This document shows positions 58,444 to 64,000 of a stretch of 64,000 bases of DNA, one piece after another. Position 1 is the first letter of the stretch; the number at the start of each line of letters is the position of its first letter. The stretch comes from JALZKA01 sp963715405 (GTDB lineage Bacteria; Actinomycetota; Thermoleophilia; Solirubrobacterales; 70-9), in the NCBI GenBank assembly GCA_963715405.1, contig OY970239.1, positions 806,001 to 870,000 on the forward strand. The letters are read 5' to 3'. The notes below the pieces were generated by a model. The model did no database searches and was not told where the DNA came from. It saw nothing but the letters and a program-made list of their open reading frames with translations. Position numbers and translations under genes: made by a program.

Positions 58444-58921
58444 GACTCCCTTCCGTGCCGCCGTGATCGCGATCTCGACCTCGAAGGCGGCGGGAGATGG
58501 CGAGGACGTAAGCGGCCCGAAGCTGAGGACACTTCTGGAAAGTGCAGGATGCGAAGTCGTCGCCGTGGAGCTCATCCCCGACGAGCGTGAGCTCATCGCC
58601 GGGCGCCTTCGCTTCTTCTCAGACGAGGACGCCTGCGACCTCGTCGCGACCACCGGCGGCACCGGCCTTTCGACCGACGACGTGACGCCGGAGGCCACGC
58701 TCGACGTGATCGACCGTGAGGCGCCCGGCATCGCTGAAGCGATGCGGCTCGCTTCTCGCGAGCACGTTCCGGACCACTGGATGCTCTCGCGAGGCATCGC
58801 GGGCACCCGCGACCGCACCCTCATCGTGAACTTCCCGGGCAACCCGAACGCGATCGTTGAAGCTGGAGCTGCGATCACACCCTCGCTCGGGCACGCCCTC
58901 GGACTGTTACGGCGGCGATAA
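58436..58921 (+). CDS. mogA: Molybdopterin adenylyltransferase (MogA/MoaB family)
   Basis: The 161-residue product starts MAETPFRAAVIAISTSKAAG. Family motifs are DVSGPKLRTLLESAGCEVVA, CDLVATTGGTGLSTDDVTPE, IAEAMRLASREHVPDHWML and NFPGNPNAIVEAGAAITPS. It adenylates molybdopterin for MoeA. It completes the moeA-moaX-moaC-mogA operon, with all four genes overlapping. Its 3' end overlaps a convergent membrane-protein gene by 47 bases. Confidence 0.93.
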   Translation: MAETPFRAAVIAISTSKAAGDGEDVSGPKLRTLLESAGCEVVAVELIPDERELIAGRLRFFSDEDACDLVATTGGTGLSTDDVTPEATLDVIDREAPGIAEAMRLASREHVPDHWMLSRGIAGTRDRTLIVNFPGNPNAIVEAGAAITPSLGHALGLLRRR

Positions 58922-59702
58922 GCGCTACCAAGCCCCCGGCTCCCGCCATGACGAGCCCAAGCGTTTGCAATTCGCCGAAGACGGCCGACCAGATCGCCCT
59001 GGCGGCTTCCTTCGCAGGCTCGTCCTCCGGCTGGAGTGCCACCACCTCCCGTCCGCCGATGTAGATGGCGAAGATGAGAGCTCCCGCAAGCGCGACGACC
59101 ATCGCCGCTGCGAAGAGCGCTGTCCGCCTGTCATTGGCGACCGCCACCCCCGCAATCATGAGGATCCCGCCCAGGATCGCGATGGGCAACGACACGCTCG
59201 CTACTTCGTCGGCCGTCCGCGCGGCGTCTATCAGTGAGCCCGCCGAAGAAGCGTTGGCGACGGGCAAATCTAGTTCTTCAGGGATCAAGCCGGCGAGCCG
59301 GCGATCGCGCTCGCTGACGACATCGTCGAGGGTCGCCCCCACGTTCTCCACCCGAATCACGACGTCGTCTTGTTCACCTGCCAGGACGGCGCGGCTCGCC
59401 GCCACGAGAGCGGCGTTGAGCGCTTCGCGAAACCGCTCATCCGTAGTCACCGCCTCGATGCTCTTGTCGACGGCAGCCCGGACTTGCGCGCGGTCGGCGC
59501 CAAGACGCTCTAGCTCGTTGACGATCACATCGGCGATCTCACTCCGGACACCCTCGTCCTCGAGTACTCCAATCGCGTTGTCGGCGAAGGCTTCTGGATT
59601 CAGCAGATTCTGGTCCGCGTAGCGCGCCAGGATGCCGCAAATCAGGACGACTCCACCGAGAGCGATCAGGACAGCCGAGCTGAGTTTGCGCAGGCCGCTC
59701 AC
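58875..59702 (-). CDS. Integral membrane protein with large external domain, unassigned
   Basis: The GTG at 59702 gives a 275-residue protein with one N-terminal helix (LSSAVLIALGGVVLICGILA). A long soluble segment follows (about 30-165; DNAIGVLEDEGVRSEIADVI, NELERLGADRAQVRAAVDKS). Near the C-terminus are three helices (SLPIAILGGILMIAGVAVAN, ALFAAAMVVALAGALIFAIY, LGLVMAGAGGLVALIAAVTV). The same arrangement occurs widely in Actinobacteria, but I know no function. The start overlaps the stop of the phosphoesterase gene (GTGA). The longer upstream frame has no signal and is probably not translated. Confidence 0.75.
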   Translation of the reverse strand: MSGLRKLSSAVLIALGGVVLICGILARYADQNLLNPEAFADNAIGVLEDEGVRSEIADVIVNELERLGADRAQVRAAVDKSIEAVTTDERFREALNAALVAASRAVLAGEQDDVVIRVENVGATLDDVVSERDRRLAGLIPEELDLPVANASSAGSLIDAARTADEVASVSLPIAILGGILMIAGVAVANDRRTALFAAAMVVALAGALIFAIYIGGREVVALQPEDEPAKEAARAIWSAVFGELQTLGLVMAGAGGLVALIAAVTVRGRARARV

Positions 59703-60814
59703 CCCGACAGATCCTCGCGAGTCCAATCGTCCAGAAGGTGGACAAGCTCCGGCTCTGAGTCGTCCTCGATGAAGCACACGGTGCCGGGCCAATAGGCGCT
59801 TCCCTTTGCGGAAGATCGAAGGAGGCTGGGGCTGTGAACCCAGCTGCCCGTGTTGAGCAGGGTGGCTCCGTTGTCGGTCACCCACGGGCTCTCCTCCGCC
59901 AGGGGTCCCCGGCGATGGGTGTGGCCGAAGAGCACCCACTTCGCGCCGATGTCAAGCCGTTCGACGACTTCGCTCATCGCGTCGATACCGGCGCGCGTGA
60001 TGGCGTTGGGCGAGAGGTCTGCTCGCACGGGGCCGATGCCGAGCCGGTTCGCCACACCCACCGCACCGGGCAGCGCGACCGAGCCGAGGAGCCATCCCCG
60101 GAGCTTGCCCGAACGGCTGCCGGCGCCGGTGAGTGAGTCCCAAATGCGCTTGGTCGGCGTTCCTCCGGGGTGCTTTTCCCCGGCGCCCGCCTGAGCGAGC
60201 GCATAGAGGAAGGCGAAGACCGGTGCGGCCACGCGCTCGTAGTCCTCGGGTTCGTCTGAGTGCTCGTCATCCGGCGGGGCGAGCGGGTCCGATCCTGTTG
60301 GCGCCAGGCCGAGAGTGCGCTCGACCAGCGCCAGGCCGAGGCGCTCGAAGGTCGGGATCGTCAAGTGGCGGTCGAGGTAGTGGCCATGGGTCGCGTAAAC
60401 GTCCCTCCGGAGCCAGATGCCCGGGTAGCTGATCCGCAAGTTGGCGTCCGCCATCGCCTCGCGAAGCTCCGTTGCAGGCCAGAGGTCGAGGCGCGCTCGC
60501 TCGGCGAGGCGAAGCGGCCTTGCGCCTCGTAGGGCTCGCGCTTCGAGCCAGCTCGAGATGAAGCGGTAGTCGTGGTTTCCCGGCACCATGATCACCTCGT
60601 CTGAAAGCGCCCCGAGCTTCGCCAGGATCGGCTTCGCGAGCTCCATCGCCTGAGTGAACGGCCGGTCGCGGAACTCGAGCACGTCGCCGAGGAGCACGAG
60701 GCGGTCGGATCCCTCGACCGCTTCGGCGAGGGCCTTGAAGACGTCGGGCCTCGACAGCAGGTCGGCCTCCGAGGCCGCGCCGAGGTGAAGATCGGAGACG
60801 ATCGCGGTGCGCAT
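59699..60814 (-). CDS. Calcineurin-like metallophosphoesterase
   Basis: The ATG at 60814 gives about 371 residues. The five metal-ligand blocks are clear: SDLHLG, LGDVLEF, VPGNHDYRF, ATHGHYLD and FGHTHRRG. The N-terminal part resembles UDP-2,3-diacylglucosamine or nucleotide phosphoesterases, but a large insertion (about 180-280) with SGKLRGWLLGSVALPGAVGV makes the substrate uncertain. It is divergent from the large fusion gene with only 25 bases between starts, and overlaps the membrane-protein gene by four bases. Confidence 0.88.
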   Translation of the reverse strand: MRTAIVSDLHLGAASEADLLSRPDVFKALAEAVEGSDRLVLLGDVLEFRDRPFTQAMELAKPILAKLGALSDEVIMVPGNHDYRFISSWLEARALRGARPLRLAERARLDLWPATELREAMADANLRISYPGIWLRRDVYATHGHYLDRHLTIPTFERLGLALVERTLGLAPTGSDPLAPPDDEHSDEPEDYERVAAPVFAFLYALAQAGAGEKHPGGTPTKRIWDSLTGAGSRSGKLRGWLLGSVALPGAVGVANRLGIGPVRADLSPNAITRAGIDAMSEVVERLDIGAKWVLFGHTHRRGPLAEESPWVTDNGATLLNTGSWVHSPSLLRSSAKGSAYWPGTVCFIEDDSEPELVHLLDDWTREDLSG

Positions 60815-60839
60815 CTGCGCCAATGTAATGTCCGGCTTC

Positions 60840-63800
60840 ATGGGCGAGACGCTGGAGGCGCAGGAGGCGAGCGCAGAGCAAGACGGGATCGCAGTCGAGA
60901 ACCCCGCGACCGGCGAGACGCTCGCGACCGTTCCGGAGCTTGGCGCTGCTGAGGTTCACGACCTCGCCGAACGAGCGCGGGAGGCCCAGCCCGGCTGGTG
61001 GGAGGCGGGCTTCGGTGTACGCGCAGAGGTCTTGCTCGGTGCGCGCGGCTGGCTCGTCCAGAACGCCGAGCAGGTCGTGGGCACGATCTGCGCCGAGACC
61101 GGCCGACCCGCCGACGAAACGCAGTTCGCGGAGTTCGGCTACGGACTCTCGGCGCTCGAGTTCTGGGCCAAACAGGCGCCGGCCTATCTAGCCGACGAGG
61201 AGATCGAATCGGTCTCGCCCTTCGTTCGCGGCAAGCGCCTCGTCGTCCGTTACGAGCCAGTCGGCCTCGTCGGCGTGATCGGGCCGTGGAACTACCCCCT
61301 CAACAATTCCTTTGGCGACTGCATCCCCGCGCTGGCAGCGGGCAACGCGGTGATCTTGAAGCCCTCGGAGCTGACCCCGCTCACCTCGCTTCTGATGGCG
61401 CAGATGCTTTCGGAGTGCGGCCTGCCGGAAGGCGTCTTTCAGGTCGCGACCGGCCGCGGTGACACCGGCGCAGCGCTAGTCGATGAAGCCGACTACGTGA
61501 TGTTCACGGGCTCGGTCAAGACCGGCAAGCGGGTCATGGCGCAGGCGGCGGAGACGCTCACGCCCGTCTCGCTCGAGCTCGGCGGCAAGGACCCGATGAT
61601 CGTTCTGTCAGACGCCGACATCGAGCGTGCGGCCAACGCGGCCGTGAGCTATGGCATGAACAACTCGGGACAGGTCTGCATCTCGGTCGAGCGGATCTAC
61701 GCCGAGGACGCGATCCACGACGATTTGTTGGAGCGCATCACCGAGAAGGTGGAGAGCCTCCGCCAGGGGGCACCGGGGCCGGCGGGCACCGTCGACGTCG
61801 GGGCGATGATCTTCCCGCCGCAGATGGACGTGGTAGAGGCACACATCGCCGACGCGCTCTCCAAGGGCGCGCGCGTCGTTACGGGGGGAGAGCGGGGCGA
61901 GGGGCCTGGTCGCTTCTTTCAGCCCACGGTCCTGGCCGACGTCGATCACTCGATGAGCTGCATGACGGAGGAGACGTTCGGGCCCACCCTTCCGGTGATG
62001 CGCGTTCGGGACGCCGAGGAGGCAGTTGAGCTCGCCAACGACGGGCCGTACGGGCTTCAGGCCTCGGTGTGGACGCGCGACGAGGCGCGCGGCGAGGAGA
62101 TCGCGCGGAGGATCGAAGCTGGCGTCGCCTGCGTGAACGACGCGCAGGTGAACTACGCGGCGCTTGAGTTGCCGATGGGCGGCTGGAAGGACTCGGGCCT
62201 AGGCTCGCGTCACGGGCCCGACGGCATCCGCAAGTACACGAAGCGCCAATCCCTCCTCATCACTCCGGGCTCCGCCGGCTTCCGCGACGCCCATCACTTC
62301 CCCTATTCCGCGCAGGTGACTGAGCTGATCGGCCAGACGTTCGCGGCGCTCGCAACCTCCGAGCTCTTCTCGGACTCGCAACGCTTGACGCTCCGCGCGC
62401 TCTGCGACACCTTCATCCCCTCGCTCGAGCCGCCCGCAGACGATCGCGGGAACGCGGCGTTCTGGCGGCGCTCCGCCACTGACCTCAGCGTCCCCGAGTC
62501 GGTCGAGGTGGCGCTGCTCGGTGCGGAGCTGACCGAAGAGCAGATCGCTGGATTGCGCGGAATGCTGGACGCCCTGGCCGAGAGCGGGATGGCGGCCGAC
62601 ACGCCGATCGAGGCGCGTGAGCAGATCGTTCACGGCTTCGAGGCCGCGAGCCCGGAGGCCCTGGACGGCATCGCGACCTTTCTCTCGATCGCGGGCACGC
62701 TCTTTTACGGCCTGCCGGATCTCGGCACGGGCCGCAACCCGAACTGGGACGCGATGGCCTTTCCGGGAGCGACCGCGCCGCCCCCGGTTGAGCGCGAGCG
62801 CACGCTCAACGTGCGCCGACCGACCGGCGAGGCGCAGGACGTGATGGAGGCGGACGTCGTCGTCGTCGGCTCGGGCGCGGGCGGCGGCGTGATCGCCGGC
62901 GAGCTTGCCCAGGGCGGCCGCTCGGTGGTCGTGCTCGAGGCGGGCGACTACCACGACGACGCCGACTTCGATGGCTTGGAGCTCTCGGCCTATCAGCGGA
63001 TGTACCTGAACGGTGGCCCGTTCCCGACGGTGGACCGCCAGGTCTCGGTGATCGCCGGAGCAGGGGTTGGCGGCGGCACCGTCATCAACTGGACCAACTG
63101 CCTTCGCACCTCCGAGCACGTCAGGGCGGAGTGGTCGTCCGAGCACGGGCTTTCCGACCTGGCCGAATCGACTTACGACGAGCACCTCGACGCGGTCTTT
63201 GAGCGGATCAAGGTGAACACCGAGTGCAGCGACTTGTCCGGGCCGCACCTGCGCTTAAAAGAGGCGTGCGACAAGCTCGGTTTCGATTTCCGCACGATCG
63301 CCCGGAACACCGATCCGGAGAAGTACGACGCGGCCTCATCCGCATTCATCGGCTTCGGCGACGCCTCGGGCTCCAAGCAGTCGACCGCGAAGACGTACCT
63401 CGTCGACGCGCAGAGCCGGCAGGCGCAGATCCTGGTCGGCGCTCGCGCGCAGCGGGTCCTGGTCGAGGGCGGGAACGCTGCGGGGGTCGAGGCACTGTGG
63501 GCCGACCCGGCGCTGGCGCCCAATGGCGCCGAGCCAACGAAGCTCACGGTTCGGGCTCCTATTGTCGTCGTTGCCTGTGGGTCAATCGAGTCGCCGGCGC
63601 TCCTTCTGCGCTCTGGCATCGGCGGCCCGGCGGTGGGCGACTACCTACGCCTTCACCCCACGGTTGCCGTCACGGCCTACTACGACGAACCGCAGAACTG
63701 GATGTGGGGGCCTCCGCAGTCGGCGCTCTCGCATCAGTTCGCCGACCTCGGCGAGGGCTACGGCTTCCTGATCGAGTCGGCGCAGGCGACCACGGGCATT

Positions 63801-64000
63801 TTCGGCGGTGCCATTCCGTGGCGGTCGGGTGCCGACCACAAGCGCCGCATGCGCGAGTGGCAGTACGCGGCGCCTCTGATCGCGCTCGTGCGCGAGCGAG
63901 GGCACGGGCGGGTGACGCTCGACGAGGACGGCGAAGCCGCGGTCCACTACCCGATCGACGACGAGCTCGACCGCGAGCACCTGAAGCAGGGGATCGAAGA
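60840..64000 (+). CDS. Bifunctional aldehyde dehydrogenase / long-chain alcohol oxidase (GMC) fusion, 3' end outside the window
   Basis: From ATG 60840 the frame stays open to the window edge, at least 1053 residues without a stop. Residues 1-475 form a complete aldehyde dehydrogenase: GVIGPWNYPLNNSFGDCIPA, Glu246 in SLELGGKDPMIVL and Cys280 in NNSGQVCISVERIY. Residues about 490-660 match the N-terminal helical region of fatty-alcohol oxidases (LRALCDTFIPSLEPP). The FAD-binding start of a GMC oxidoreductase follows (VVVVGSGAGGGVIAGELAQG near 672) and GAGVGGGTVINWTNCLRTSE. One polypeptide could oxidise an alcohol to aldehyde and then to acid. I verified the junction codon by codon; no stop interrupts it. 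Confidence 0.9.
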   Translation, partial: MGETLEAQEASAEQDGIAVENPATGETLATVPELGAAEVHDLAERAREAQPGWWEAGFGVRAEVLLGARGWLVQNAEQVVGTICAETGRPADETQFAEFGYGLSALEFWAKQAPAYLADEEIESVSPFVRGKRLVVRYEPVGLVGVIGPWNYPLNNSFGDCIPALAAGNAVILKPSELTPLTSLLMAQMLSECGLPEGVFQVATGRGDTGAALVDEADYVMFTGSVKTGKRVMAQAAETLTPVSLELGGKDPMIVLSDADIERAANAAVSYGMNNSGQVCISVERIYAEDAIHDDLLERITEKVESLRQGAPGPAGTVDVGAMIFPPQMDVVEAHIADALSKGARVVTGGERGEGPGRFFQPTVLADVDHSMSCMTEETFGPTLPVMRVRDAEEAVELANDGPYGLQASVWTRDEARGEEIARRIEAGVACVNDAQVNYAALELPMGGWKDSGLGSRHGPDGIRKYTKRQSLLITPGSAGFRDAHHFPYSAQVTELIGQTFAALATSELFSDSQRLTLRALCDTFIPSLEPPADDRGNAAFWRRSATDLSVPESVEVALLGAELTEEQIAGLRGMLDALAESGMAADTPIEAREQIVHGFEAASPEALDGIATFLSIAGTLFYGLPDLGTGRNPNWDAMAFPGATAPPPVERERTLNVRRPTGEAQDVMEADVVVVGSGAGGGVIAGELAQGGRSVVVLEAGDYHDDADFDGLELSAYQRMYLNGGPFPTVDRQVSVIAGAGVGGGTVINWTNCLRTSEHVRAEWSSEHGLSDLAESTYDEHLDAVFERIKVNTECSDLSGPHLRLKEACDKLGFDFRTIARNTDPEKYDAASSAFIGFGDASGSKQSTAKTYLVDAQSRQAQILVGARAQRVLVEGGNAAGVEALWADPALAPNGAEPTKLTVRAPIVVVACGSIESPALLLRSGIGGPAVGDYLRLHPTVAVTAYYDEPQNWMWGPPQSALSHQFADLGEGYGFLIESAQATTGIFGGAIPWRSGADHKRRMREWQYAAPLIALVRERGHGRVTLDEDGEAAVHYPIDDELDREHLKQGIE

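Overview
This is high-GC DNA with dense, mostly intact genes, frequent GTG/TTG starts and ATGA/GTGA gene overlaps. The SOS box has the actinobacterial form. The gene families (CAP proteins, SnoaL-like cassettes, collagen-like and delta-60 surface proteins, type III glutamine synthetase) suggest a soil actinobacterium, most likely of the class Thermoleophilia (Solirubrobacterales-like). That placement is inferred from gene content, not from a marker gene.

Layout. 1-6.7 kb: core genes (partial acetoacetate-CoA ligase, M28 peptidase, a free-standing LAGLIDADG protein beside tRNA-Leu, an SRAP/HMCES-type peptidase, two tandem CAP genes) and five tRNAs (Leu-CAA, Leu-UAG, Trp, Gly-UCC, Pro-GGG). 6.7-24.4 kb: a degraded genomic island inserted at the 3' end of tRNA-Pro(GGG). 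Its 3' half is repeated, in the same orientation, at 19.9 kb and 24.35 kb, which splits the island into a 13.2-kb and a 4.4-kb segment. The island holds secreted or surface proteins, gene fragments and many frameshifts. It also carries seven copies of a roughly 45-nt two-stem hairpin repeat that punctuates small genes like cassette boundaries (12.6-18.1 kb). No integrase is visible.

24.4-33.6 kb: core genes again: a Cys-rich 32-residue peptide coupled to arsC, dinB with an SOS box over its start codon, a lipoprotein L,D-transpeptidase, an acyl-CoA dehydrogenase, an S15-like secreted hydrolase and glutamine synthetase III. 33.8-44.6 kb: an amine or methylated-amine catabolic cluster (FadR-type regulator, dimethylglycine-oxidase-like protein, choline-kinase-like kinase, APC permease, gamma-glutamyl ligase, gamma-glutamyl hydrolase, aldehyde dehydrogenase, SDR, glutamine amidotransferase). 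A large dyad lies between its divergent arms.

45-59 kb: a nearly complete molybdenum supercluster: moaA, modABC, a MOSC protein, two molybdopterin oxidoreductases, fdhD, mobA, moeA, a moaD-moaE fusion, moaC and mogA. It links molybdate uptake, cofactor synthesis, sulfuration and end-use enzymes. 59-64 kb: a membrane protein, a metallophosphoesterase, and the start of a very large fusion protein joining an aldehyde dehydrogenase to a long-chain-alcohol-oxidase-type GMC oxidoreductase, open to the window edge.

The island and the core differ sharply. Intact overlapping operons occupy 24.4-64 kb, whereas the island has at least six broken genes. The most unusual signals are the hairpin/cassette repeats, the three-copy tRNA attachment-site structure, the dehydrogenase-oxidase fusion and the Cys-rich peptide preceding arsC.
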